Source: JAEUIG01 sp046349775 (GTDB taxonomy: Bacteria > Planctomycetota > Planctomycetia > Planctomycetales > Planctomycetaceae). From it: a DNA stretch of 64,000 nucleotides. The position numbers and the translations under genes are program-made. Positions 34,205 to 47,123 of this stretch are shown here, in pieces. Within the stretch, counting starts at the first letter, position 1. Each line of letters opens with the position of its first letter. The notes under the pieces are model-generated. The model had not been told where the DNA came from. It saw nothing but the letters and a program-made list of their open reading frames with translations, and ran no database searches. The stretch covers positions 124,001 through 188,000 of the forward strand of contig JAXMBS010000002.1 in assembly GCA_046349775.1 (NCBI GenBank). The letters run 5' to 3'.

Positions 34205-37200
34205 TCAGTCTCCGCCCAACAGGTCCTTCAGCGACGGAATTCCACCGCCGCCATCCTCGGAAACCTGCGGCGCCGCCGGTTCCTCGTCGGCCGACAGCAG
34301 CGCCCCGCCGGGCCGCCAGGATCCGTTCCTTCTCGGCATTCTGAGCCATCATCGCTTCCGGACGGATGCACTCGGACTCCTGGTGCGACTTGAACCCAGT
34401 CCCGGCCGGAATCAGGTGACCGAGGATCACGTTTTCCTTCAGGCCGACCAGATCGTCCGACTTGCCAGCCAGCGCGCTTCCGTCAGCACCTTCGTCGTTT
34501 CCTGGAAGCTGGCCGCCGAAATGAAGCTCTCGCTCTGCACGGCCGCCTTGGTGATACCGAGCAGCTGCGTGCTGCCGCTGGCCGAGCGCGGCTTGGTGAA
34601 TTTCGCCGGCTTGCCTCCCATGGCGTCGATCTGCGCGTTCACTTCTTCGACGGTTGCGGCCAGCACCACGTCGCCGACCTCGAACTCCGTCTCGCCGGCA
34701 TCCGAAATCCGCACCTTTTCCAGCAGCTTCTGGTTGATCTTGCGGAACTCGAATTTGTCGATGACGATCCCCGGCAACTGATCGGTGTCGCCGACGTCGT
34801 CGATGCGCACCTTCCGCAGCATCTGGGCGACGACCAGCTCGATGTGCTTATCGTCGATATCCACGCGCTGCGCGCGGTACACGTTCTGGATTTCATGCAG
34901 CAGGTACTGCTGGACGGCTTCCTCTCCGCTGACGCGGAGAATGTCGTGCGGCACCAGCGGGCCGCGGACGAGTGCATCTCCCGCCCGCACCCGGTCGCCG
35001 GTATGCACCAGCAGCGGGCGGCCGTGCGGAATGATGTGCTCGACTTCGGTCCCTTCCTCGCCCTTGACCAGGAGGACGCGTTTGCCGCGCTTCTTCTCGG
35101 CAACGAGTTCCACTTCGCCGTCGATTTCCGCAATGAGGGCCGGATCCTTCGGCTTGCGGGCCTCGAACAGCTCGGTGACGCGGGGCAGACCACCGGTGAT
35201 GTCCTGCGTGCCCGATGCCTCGCGCGGGTTCTTGGCGAGGACGGTACCGGCGCTGACGTGCGCTCCGTCGAGCACTTCGATGTTCGCCCGCTCGGGGATG
35301 TAGTAGTAGTCCAGGATCTTGCCGGTGCCGTCCTCGATGATGATCTGCGGGTGCAGGTCTCCCTTGTGCTCGATGACGGTGCGGCGCGTGTAGCCGGTGG
35401 CGTCCGCCTCGAGCTTGATCGTTTTGCCTTCGATCAGGTCTTCATAGCGGACCTTGCCGCCGACTTCGCACAGGATCGGCACCGAGTGCGGGTCCCACTG
35501 GCAGAGGACCTGCCCTTCCTTCACGAGTTCGTCTTCGGAAACGAGCAGCACGGCGCCGTTGGGGACGTTGTAGCTTTCCAGCTCGCGGTCCTTCGGGTCG
35601 ATGATCGTGATCTCGCCGTTGCGGGCCAGCACGACATTCTGGCCTTCGGCGTTCACGACGCTGCGGATGCGGGAGAACTTCACGCGACCCGGCTTCTTCG
35701 TCTTCAGATCGCTTTCTTCGAGTTCCTTCGACGCCACGCCGCCGATGTGGAACGTTCGCATCGTCAGCTGCGTGCCCGGCTCGCCGATCGACTGGGCGGC
35801 GATGATGCCGGCCGCCAGACCCTCTTCGACCAGCGCCCCTGTGGACAGGTCCATGCCGTAGCACAGGCGACAGACGCCGAGTTCCGCCTCGCACGTCATC
35901 GGGCTGCGAACCTGGATGCGCTCCAGGCCCATTTCTTCGATCCGCCGCGCGATGTCGACCGTGATCAGCTCGTTCTCGCGGACGATCACCTCGTCGGTGA
36001 TCGGATCGACGATGTTCGTGCGGCTGACGCGGCCGCGGATGGCCTGCGCCAGGCTGACTTCGACCTTTTCGCCGCGGTACAGCACCCCGCGCGTGACGCC
36101 CTTCGTCGTGCCGCAGTCCATGGTCGTGATGACCATGTTCTGGCACACGTCGGCCAGCTTACGGGTGAGGTAACCGCTGTCCGCCGTCTTGAGGGCGGTG
36201 TCGGCCAGACCCTTGCGGGCGCCGTGCGTGGAGCTGAAGTACTCCAGCACCGTCAGGCCTTCGCGGAAGTTCGACTTGATCGGAGTTTCGATGATTTCGC
36301 CCGACGGCTTGGCCATCAGGCCGCGCATCCCGGCGAGCTGACGGATCTGCTCGATGCCGCCGCGGGCGCCCGAATCCGCCATCAGGTAGATCGGATTGAC
36401 GTAGGCACCGTGCTCGCGCAGGTCGTGCTCCAGCTCGTGTTTCATCGACTCGGTAATCTGCTCGCGGGCGTGCGTCCAGATATCGATGACCTTGTTGTAC
36501 CGTTCCTGGCCGGTGATGATGCCGCGGTCGTAGAGCTTCTGCTGCTTGAGCACCTGCCCTTCGGAGTCCAGGATCACCTTCTCTTTGTTCGGCGCCGTCA
36601 CCAGGTCGCTCGTCGCGAACGACAGTCCGCTGCGCGTCGACTCCTGGAAGCCGATCCGCTTCATGGCGTCGAGCAGGCGGATCGTCGCCCGCCGGCCGAG
36701 CTCCAGGTAGCAGTCTGAAATGACGTTGGCGAGGTCCTTGCTCTTCATCGTCTGGTTGTAGTACGCCATGCTGGCCGGCAGGATGTCGTTGAACAGCACC
36801 CGCCCCACGGTCGTCTCCACCAGCCTGCCGGACCGGTACACGTCGGCCCCTTCGCCTTTGACGCGCTTCTCCTTCGGCAGCCGCAGCTTGACGATCGCGT
36901 GCCGCGCGACGCGACCCTGCTGGTAAGCCATCAGCACTTCGTTGACGGACGCGAACTTCATCCCGGCGCCCGGGCGACCTTCGCGCTTGAGCGTGCAGTA
37001 GTAGCAGCCCATCACGATGTCTTGCGTCGGCATGATGATCGGCGCGCCGTTCGCCGGGCTGAAGATGTTGTGAGTCGACATCATCAGCGTATGCGCTTCG
37101 ACCTGCGCCTCGATCGACAACGGCAGGTGCACCGCCATCTGGTCGCCGTCGAAGTCGGCATTGAAGCCCTTGCAGACCAGCGGGTGAATCTTGATGGCGT

Positions 37201-38530
37201 TCCCTTCGACCAGGATCGGCTCGAACGCCTGGATGCCCATGCGGTGCAGCGTGGGAGCGCGATTCAGCAGCACGGGGTGATTGCGGATCACCTCGTCCAG
37301 AATGTCCCACACCTCTTCGTCCTTGCGCTCCAGCATCCGCTTGGCGGACTTGATCGTGTCGGCGTGGCCGAGTTCCTTCAGCCGGCGGATGATGAACGGC
37401 TGGAACAGCTCCAGCGCGATTTTCTTCGGCAGGCCGCACTGGTGCAGGTCAAGTTCGGGACCGACGACGATCACCGACCGCGCCGAGTAGTCGACGCGCT
37501 TGCCGAGCAGGTTCTCGCGAAACCGGCCCTGCTTGCCTTTGATCATGTCGGTCAGCGACTTCAGCGGGCGGTTCGACGAACCGAGCACGGGCCGCTTGCA
37601 GCGGTTGTTGTCGAACAGCGCGTCGACCGACTGCTGCAGCATCCGCTTCTCGTTGCGGACAATGACCTCGGGCGCGTTGAGGTCGACCAGCTTCTTGAGC
37701 CGGTTGTTGCGGTTGATGATCCGGCGGTAGAGGTCGTTCAGATCGCTCGTGGCGAAATTGCCCGATTCGAGCAGCACCAGCGGACGCAGGTCCGGCGGAA
37801 TCACCGGCACGCAGTGCAAGACCATCCACTCGGGGCGGTTGTCGCTGTCGCGCAGCGCCTCGACGACCTTCAGCCGCTTGACGAGGTCTTTCGCCTTCTG
37901 CTGGCTGCCGGTCTTGGCAAGTTCGGCGCGCAGTTTGTCCGATTCGTCCGCCAGGTTGATGTTCGACAGCAGCTTGAAGACGGCTTCGGCGCCCATCTCG
38001 ATTTCAAACGACCCCTCGCCGTACTTTTCGCGCGCCTGCCGCGCCTCTTCTTCGGTGAGGAGCTGCGTCTTGCGCAGCGGCGTGTCGCCCGGGTCGACGA
38101 CGACGTAGTCCTGGAAGTAGATCACCTTCTCCAGGCTGGTGGTCTTCATGTTGAGCAGGGCGCCCAGGCGGCTGGGCATGCTCTTGAAGAACCAGATGTG
38201 CACGACCGGCGCGGCCAGCTCGATGTGCCCCATCCGCTTGCGGCGGACGCGGCTGTGCGTGACTTTCACGCCGCAGCGGTCGCAGATCATCCCCTTGTAC
38301 TTCATCCCGCGGTACTTGCCGCAGGCGCATTCCCAGTCCTTTTCCGGGCCAAAGATGCGCTCGCAGAACAGTCCGTCCCGCTCGGGCCGGTACGTGCGGT
38401 AGTTGATCGTCTCCGGCTTCTTGACTTCGCCGAATGACCAGCTGCGAATGTCGTGCGGACTCGCCAGGCCGATCTTCACGGCGCCGTAGTCGTTGACGCG
38501 ATCGTAAATGCCTTCGCCAGCTGTGCTCAT
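34205..38530 (-). CDS. rpoC: RNA polymerase beta' subunit, two indels near the 3' end
   Basis: RpoC forms the catalytic centre of RNA polymerase with RpoB. The zinc-binding region CACGKYRGMKYKGMICDRCG, the active-site motif NADFDGDQMAVHLPL and the second zinc site (CEAELGVCRLCYG) are present. In frame from ATG 38530 translation stops at 34439 after TEARWLASRTIWSA. A one-base deletion near 34475-34478 explains this: the next frame restores GKSDDLVGLKENVILGHLIPAGTGF. A one-base insertion in the CCCC run at 34303-34306 then breaks the frame again. Correcting both gives the normal ending LLSADEEPAAPQV to IPSLKDLLGGD with a stop at 34205, about 1440 residues. The gene must work in the living cell, so these are almost surely sequence errors. 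Confidence 0.95.
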
Positions 38531-38640
38531 GGGACGGGTTCTCGGTGTTCAGTTTTCGGTTGTCGGTTGTCGGTACAAACAGCCTGCCAATCGTCGCGGA
38601 GTCGGTCACCGAGAACCGATGACCGACCACCGACAACCAC
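38531..38640. repeat. TCGGTTGTCGGT words with complementary arm between rpoC and rpoB
   Basis: GTTTTCGGTTGTCGGTTGTCGGT at about 38550-38572 is complemented by ACCGATGACCGACCACCGACAACC at 38616-38639. The arms could pair in the rpoBC transcript. Confidence 0.7.
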
Positions 38641-42356
<3,716 letters not shown>

Positions 42357-42890
42357 GCATCCCCCTGTGACAGTCAGAACTCACAACCGCGGCGACAGCG
42401 CCGCCCATCCATCCCTCAGCACAAAACCTGCGCCGCCGCGAATGCGGACGCCCCCGCCTGATCAGACACCGGCCAGTACGCCTGCACGGGGCCGATGCGC
42501 GCGGTCCGCCGAACAGAGAACTCGATCGCGGACCGCTGCACGCCAACTCCCTCCGGTCGTGGATCCACGAGGCCTGGCGACCTGCAAAACGCCGAAACGG
42601 AGGATAGGCGCGCGCACCTTCCCCCTTTGGCAAGCCTGCCCTTTTTTCCTGTGCAACTCCCTATGTCCTTCAAACCGGCCCCCTTCCGGTTGAATGACGG
42701 TCGTTCAATGCGCTCTCCCGCCGGATTCCTCCTGCCCGGCGACCAACGCGCCGACGCGGGACCAAGCGGGATTATCGCCGCCAACGGCCGGACGGCAAGT
42801 CTGCGGGCACGTTTTTTCCGGCCGCACACGAACTTGCGCCGTGCGACCGCCGCCACGGACGCACAGTCCACCGCCCCAAACCGCCGGTCG
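42357..42890. other. rplL-rpoB spacer of 534 bases
   Basis: The spacer is unusually long for this junction. It holds no convincing ORF. A near-perfect palindrome TTGAATGACGGTCGTTCAA lies at about 42691-42709. A transcription attenuator or processing site would be expected here by analogy with other bacteria, but none with a U tract was seen. Confidence 0.4.
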
Positions 42891-43310
42891 TTACTTCACC
42901 TCGACTTCGGCGCCGGCGTCCGCCAGTTCCTTCTTGATCTTCTCGGCGTCTTCCTTCGACACGCCCTGCTTCACCGGCTTCGGAGCGCCTTCGACGAGTT
43001 CCTTGGCCTCTTTCAGGCCCAGACCCGTAATGCTCCGCACCGCCTTGATAACGCCGATCTTGTTGTCGCCGAATGCCTTCAAAATGACGTCGAACTCGGT
43101 CTGCTCGGCCGCAGCAGCAGCGCCGCCGCCGTCACCGCCGCCGCCCCCCGGCATCGCCATCATCACGCCGCCGCCAGCCGGCTCGATCCCGTGGACTTCC
43201 TTCAGGTAGTCCGCGAGGGCCTTCGCCTGCAGCAACGTCAACCCGACGATCTTGTCGCCCAGGTCCTTGGTCGAGGAATCAAACTCACGTGTCGCTTCGG
43301 CAGTCGCCAT
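42891..43310 (-). CDS. rplL: 50S ribosomal protein L7/L12
   Basis: L7/L12 forms the ribosomal stalk that recruits translation GTPases. The 139-residue protein has an N-terminal dimerisation helix (IVGLTLLQAKALADYLKEVHGI), an unusually Gly-rich hinge (MPGGGGGDGGGAAAAAEQTEF) and a standard C-terminal domain (FDVILKAFGDNKIGVIKAVR and LGLKEAKELVEGAPKPVKQGV). GGGAG lies ten bases ahead of the ATG. The Gly-run hinge differs from the Ala-rich hinge usual in proteobacteria. Confidence 0.97.
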   Translation of the reverse strand: MATAEATREFDSSTKDLGDKIVGLTLLQAKALADYLKEVHGIEPAGGGVMMAMPGGGGGDGGGAAAAAEQTEFDVILKAFGDNKIGVIKAVRSITGLGLKEAKELVEGAPKPVKQGVSKEDAEKIKKELADAGAEVEVK

Positions 43311-43454
43311 CTCAGGTCTCCCTTCGGGTCAGCGCCGTGTGCGGCTTGGCGATTCCGCTGCGGCAGTGGTCTATAAACAGGTATGTGCCTCCGGCACTAT
43401 GGCCGGAGCGAAACTCGGTTATGCGGCGACGCTCGCCGCGGCTCATGTCTGGTT

Positions 43455-43988
43455 TCAGGCGGCTGCGGGCGCTTCGCCTTCTTTGTCCGCGAGCGTCTTG
43501 ACCTGACCGCTGATTCTGCCGCCCGGCCCCAGAAGTGCGCCGCACAGACGCGCTCCCGGACTGAGCGCCAGTCCCACGATCTGCGAGATCAGCTCCATCC
43601 GGCCCGGACTCTTGCTCAGGTCGACGACGCCTTTCGCATCGACCACCTGGCCTTCGACCGCGCCCCCTTTGATCTCGAGCTTGTCGAGATCCTTGGCCCA
43701 CTTTGCAATCTCCTTGGACAGCGAAACAATGTCCTCGCCGCCCCAGACCAGCGTTGATGGACCGGCCAGGACGCCGTCCATGGATTTCACACCGACTTCT
43801 TCCAGTGCCCGCCGCGCGAGGGTGTTTTTCACCTGGAGCAGGTGAATCCCCTTCGCCCGCAGCGAACCGCGGAATCTGTTATCGGTGATTGCGTCCAGCT
43901 TCGACGAGTTCACGACCAGCACGTCGCGGCATTCGCCCAGCTTCTGGCGAATTTCGTCGATGATCATCTGCTTGATTTGCTTGCTCAT
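43455..43988 (-). CDS. rplJ: 50S ribosomal protein L10
   Basis: The start at 43988 gives 177 residues. L10 anchors the L7/L12 stalk. The conserved N-terminal helix MSKQIKQMIIDEIRQKL is followed by VVNSSKLDAITDNRFRGSLR and the segment VKNTLARRALEEV. The C-terminal L12-binding helix is represented by ARLCGALLGPGGRISGQVKTL. A short Ala-rich end follows. The upstream spacer to rplA contains repeat words, and no L10 autoregulatory structure was assigned. Confidence 0.95.
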   Translation of the reverse strand: MSKQIKQMIIDEIRQKLGECRDVLVVNSSKLDAITDNRFRGSLRAKGIHLLQVKNTLARRALEEVGVKSMDGVLAGPSTLVWGGEDIVSLSKEIAKWAKDLDKLEIKGGAVEGQVVDAKGVVDLSKSPGRMELISQIVGLALSPGARLCGALLGPGGRISGQVKTLADKEGEAPAAA

Positions 43989-43999
43989 GGCTGAGCCAG

Positions 44000-44080
44000 G
44001 GTGTCTCGTGATTGGTGTTTGGCGACTGGTGATCCACAATCTGCGGCAGGTCCACCAGACCACCGCTCACCAGACACCTT
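44000..44080. repeat. Inverted word repeat in the rplA-rplJ spacer
   Basis: GGTGTCTCGTGATTGGTGTTTGGCGACTGGTG at about 44000-44030 is mirrored by CACCAGACCACCGCTCACCAGACACC at 44050-44078. It is in the same style as other spacer repeats in the window. Confidence 0.65.
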
Positions 44081-44086
44081 CCGCCT

Positions 44087-44793
44087 TTAGGCGGCGATAA
44101 TCGGGATCCCCGGCATGTGCGTCGCAGACAGCGTGATGCTGCGGACGTACACACCTTTGGCCGAATTCGGTTTCAGCCCCGAATGAAATTCAGCAGGGCT
44201 TCGACATTTTCGGCGAGCTTGCCTTCGTCAAAGGACAGCTTGCCGACCACGCAATGGACGATGCCGGCCGCGTCATTGCGGAATTCCACCTTGCCGGCCT
44301 TGTACTCCTTCACAGCGGAAGCGACGTCCTGAGTGACCGTCCCCGCCTTGGGAGACGGCATCAGGCCGCGCGGACCGAGGACACGGCCCAGCGGACCGAC
44401 GACTCCCATCATGTCGGGCGTCGCGATCGCGACGTCGAACTCCATCCAGCCTTCCTTGATCTTGTCGGCCAGATCCTTTCCGCCGGCGAAGTCCGCACCG
44501 GCCTGCTGCGCCACCGCCACGTTCGCCCCCTGACAGAATACCAGCACGCGCTGCGACTTCCCGATCCCGTGCGGCAGCACGATCGATCCGCGCACGAGCT
44601 GATCCGCCTGCTTGGCATCGATGCCCAATCGCACGGCGACTTCGACCGTCTGGTCGAACTTCACCGGCTTGACGGCCTTCGGCAGACTCGCTTCGAGACC
44701 CTTGAGCGCTTTGACCGCAGACGCGACATCCGTCGGCGCCGGTGCCCCCAGCTTCGACGCGTACGCTTTTTGTCGTTTGGAAATATGTGTCAT
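44087..44793 (-). CDS. rplA: 50S ribosomal protein L1, one indel near the 3' end
   Basis: The frame from ATG 44793 carries L1 sequence: FDQTVEVAVRLGIDAKQADQLVRGSIVLPHG, GRVLGPRGLMPSPKAGTVT and GKLSFDEGKLAENVEALL. It then stops at 44173 after NFIRG. Shifting by one base near 44175-44180 restores the expected tail LKPNSAKGVYVRSITLSATHMPGIPI, with a stop at 44087. The corrected protein has about 235 residues, normal for L1. A missing base in the GGGGC run is the simplest explanation. Confidence 0.95.
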
Positions 44794-44853
44794 TGCCTTG
44801 CCGCCTCTTCGCTGTCTGACGCTGCGCTACCCAGACCCAGGACCCACGACCGA

Positions 44854-45285
44854 CTAATCCACCACTTCGATGCCCATGCTGCGCGCCGTCCCCGCGATCA
44901 CGCGCGCAGCGGCTTCAGGATTGGCCACGTTCATGTCTTCGGCCTTGGTCTTGACGATCTCCATGATCTGGGCCCGCGTGACCTTGCCGACCTTGTCCGC
45001 CTTCGGGTTCGCAGCCCCTTTTGCCACCTGGGCCGCCTGCTTGAGCAGCACCGACGCCGGCGGGCTCTTGACGATGAACTCGAACGAACGGTCGTTGTAG
45101 ATCGTGATCAGGGCCGGCACGACCGTGCCGTTGAGCGGGCGCGTCCGCTCGTTGAACTGCTGCACGAACTGCCCGATGTTCACGCCGTGCGGACCGAGGG
45201 ACGTGCCGACCGGCGGCGCAGGCGTCGCCTGCCCGGCCGGAATCTGCACCTTCACCTGCGCGACGACCTGTTTCTGCTTACCCAT
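44854..45285 (-). CDS. rplK: 50S ribosomal protein L11
   Basis: L11 binds the GTPase-associated centre of 23S rRNA. The 143-residue protein has the standard start VVAQVKVQIPAGQATPAPPVGTSLGPHGVN and IGQFVQQFNERT. The conserved end is also present (KADKVGKVTRAQIMEIVKTKAEDMN and AARVIAGTARSMGIEV). Length and motifs match the family fully. GAGGA precedes the ATG. It is the first ribosomal protein gene after nusG. Confidence 0.97.
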   Translation of the reverse strand: MGKQKQVVAQVKVQIPAGQATPAPPVGTSLGPHGVNIGQFVQQFNERTRPLNGTVVPALITIYNDRSFEFIVKSPPASVLLKQAAQVAKGAANPKADKVGKVTRAQIMEIVKTKAEDMNVANPEAAARVIAGTARSMGIEVVD

Positions 45286-45418
45286 TCCTCAAACCTTCAT
45301 CTGCTCGTGCTCACCGACACCGCGACCGCAGGCACCCGCTGTGTGAGCGTCGCAGACGCGTCACGTTCGACGGCCGCAGCCACGCCGGCGCGGCGACGGG
45401 ACTCCCGCTCGATGCGGC

Positions 45419-46015
45419 TCAGATCTTCTCGATCTGCCAGTGCTCCAGTTCCACTTCCGTCGAGCGGCCGAAGATCTCGATCATCACCTTGACCTTGCCG
45501 CTCGCCTCATCCAGCGCATCGACCGTCCCTTCGAAACTCTCGAACGCGCCTTCTTTGACTTTGACCGTGTCCCCGACCTGGACTGTGAACTTGACGACGG
45601 GCGCCGCCACCTTTTCTTCTTCGCCCGGCACGGTCCGGCCAAGCATCTTCATCACTTCCGGCTCCGACATCGGGCTGGGCTTGCCTGCCGCACCGGTGAA
45701 GTCGCCGACTCCGCTGGTATCCCGGACGAGATACCAGGATTCTTCCGTGAGCCGCATCTGGATCATCATGTAACCCGGATACAGCTTCTGCTCCTTGACT
45801 TTCTTCTTGCCTCCCTTGGTCTCCACGACCTTTTCGGTCGGGATCACAATTTCGCCGAATTCCTCCTCGAGTCCCTCGCGCCGGATTCGACGCAACAGCG
45901 AATCCCGTATGGACTTCTCGCGGTTGCTCTGCACCTTGAGCACGAACCACTGCATGCCGGCATCGTCAGTGGAGGGCTCGCCGGCCTTTCTCTCGTCCAT
46001 CGTGGCGCTCATCAT
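45419..46015 (-). CDS. nusG: Transcription termination/antitermination protein NusG
   Basis: NusG couples RNA polymerase to the ribosome and Rho. The 198-residue protein has a 20-residue polar leader, then the NGN domain (MQWFVLKVQSNREKSIRDSL, KLYPGYMMIQMRLTEESWYLVRDTSGV). The C-terminal KOW domain is FTVQVGDTVKVKEGAFESFEGTVDALDEASGKVKVMIEIFGR. Two ATG codons in tandem begin the frame. It lies between secE and rplK in the usual order. Confidence 0.97.
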   Translation of the reverse strand: MMSATMDERKAGEPSTDDAGMQWFVLKVQSNREKSIRDSLLRRIRREGLEEEFGEIVIPTEKVVETKGGKKKVKEQKLYPGYMMIQMRLTEESWYLVRDTSGVGDFTGAAGKPSPMSEPEVMKMLGRTVPGEEEKVAAPVVKFTVQVGDTVKVKEGAFESFEGTVDALDEASGKVKVMIEIFGRSTEVELEHWQIEKI

Positions 46016-46055
46016 GGGAAATCAGGGCGACGATTTCAAGTTCGTTGCAAATCGG

Positions 46056-46126
46056 GCGGTGTCCCGGACAGTTGCCAACCGCCAAACTCAGGAACCAACG
46101 CGTCGACAACTGTCCGGGACACTTGC
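46056..46126. repeat. Perfect 16-bp inverted repeat GTGTCCCGGACAGTTG
   Basis: GTGTCCCGGACAGTTG near 46060 has an exact inverted copy CAACTGTCCGGGACAC near 46105, about 30 bases apart, in the secE-nusG spacer. A looser version of the same pair (TTGTCCCGGACAC and CGTCCGGGACTCG) occurs at 49373-49436. Confidence 0.8.
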
Positions 46127-46148
46127 GGGCGTCGGGCCAGGGCCAACC

Positions 46149-46625
46149 TCAGCCGCCGGGCGGCGACGCGCTCGGCCCGCCTGGATCCAGGATGCCGATC
46201 GCCGTGAACAGACTGACCCACAGGAAGTCGTACAACGCCAGCACAAATCCGAGGAACACCATCATGCACAGGACGACCGCCGCCGCGCGTTTCAGGTAGT
46301 CCCAGTCGGCCCAGGACACCTTGTCCATTTCCGCTTCAACCGACACCAGGAAGTTCGCAAACGGCGGGTAGTTGACCACGCGAAACGCGAACCACATCCC
46401 CGCCAGCGCGATGGCCGTGGGGATCAGCATCTGCAAATTCCGCGACAGGCCCGACGTCGTGGGGCTGTTCTCAATCCAGCCCGACAGCGACCAGCAACCG
46501 TACAGCACCACCGCCGCGATGGCGATCGCCGTCAGCCGCCGCACCAGCCGTCCCTGGTTTCGTTTGAACATCGAACCGGAGAACAAGTTCCCCAGAAACG
46601 ATGTCTCCTCAATACCGCGTGACAT
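46149..46625 (-). CDS. secE: Preprotein translocase subunit SecE
   Basis: The start at 46625 gives 158 residues, longer than the common short SecE. Three hydrophobic helices are present (LTAIAIAAVVLYGCWSLSGW, LIPTAIALAGMWFAFRVVNY and AVVLCMMVFLGFVLALYDFLW). Before the last comes the family signature FLVSVEAEMDKVSWADWDYLKRA, the conserved SecE motif (E-x-x-KVxWP-like with Ala for Pro). The two extra N-terminal helices resemble three-helix SecE proteins. It sits between tRNA-Trp and nusG, as in most bacteria. Confidence 0.93.
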   Translation of the reverse strand: MSRGIEETSFLGNLFSGSMFKRNQGRLVRRLTAIAIAAVVLYGCWSLSGWIENSPTTSGLSRNLQMLIPTAIALAGMWFAFRVVNYPPFANFLVSVEAEMDKVSWADWDYLKRAAAVVLCMMVFLGFVLALYDFLWVSLFTAIGILDPGGPSASPPGG

Positions 46626-46679
46626 GGATTCGCCTGACGTTCGTTCCGTGCGGTGACGTTCCAACCGCTGCCGATCAAG

Positions 46680-46752
<73 letters not shown>

Positions 46753-46754
46753 TT

Positions 46755-46827
46755 GCGAGCCGTCAGCGGACAGCCATTCGCTTTCAGCAAGCTTGTTTGC
46801 TGACGGCTGACACCTGATGGCTGACAA
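46755..46827. repeat. TGACGGCTGACACCTGATGGCTGAC words
   Basis: The spacer between tRNA-Trp and rpmG contains GCCGTCAGCGGACAGCC, then GCAAGCTTGTTTGC, then TGACGGCTGACACCTGATGGCTGACA. The outer parts are complementary. Confidence 0.65.
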
Positions 46828-46983
46828 CTATTTCTTCCGCGATTCCTTGTGCACTGTGTGCTTCCGCTCTTTGCGGCAGAACTTTTTCAGCTCGAGACGT
46901 TCGGTGCCCCGCATTTCCTTCGGAGTCCGATAATTGCGGCTGCTGCACTCGGTGCACTCCAGCCAGACATATTCGCGCGGCAT
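46828..46983 (-). CDS. rpmG: 50S ribosomal protein L33
   Basis: The 51-residue ORF, too short for the usual cut-off, starts after GGGAG and reads MPREYVWLECTECSSRNY, then RLELKKFCRKERKHTVHKESRKK. This is L33. The first zinc pair CTEC is kept, but the second CxxC has become CRKE, so only three cysteines remain. It lies between tuf and tRNA-Trp/secE, the usual position of rpmG. Confidence 0.93.
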   Translation of the reverse strand: MPREYVWLECTECSSRNYRTPKEMRGTERLELKKFCRKERKHTVHKESRKK

Positions 46984-47036
46984 GACAAACGCTCCCGCTC
47001 AATTCCGCCGAGGCCGTCGGCGGGATTCCTCTGCTG

Positions 47037-47074
47037 TTTTAAAAGACCTGCCTCCGCGACCCGCGCGGAGGCAG
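47037..47074 (-). terminator. Rho-independent terminator after tuf
   Basis: A perfect 11-bp stem CTGCCTCCGCG/CGCGGAGGCAG with a five-base loop is followed on the minus strand by GTCTTTTAAAA. It lies about 50 bases after the tuf stop and separates tuf from rpmG. Confidence 0.92.
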
Positions 47075-47123
47075 TTGTATCAACACAATTTCCACACACA
47101 GGCCCGGGCCTGCGCGGCGATTC

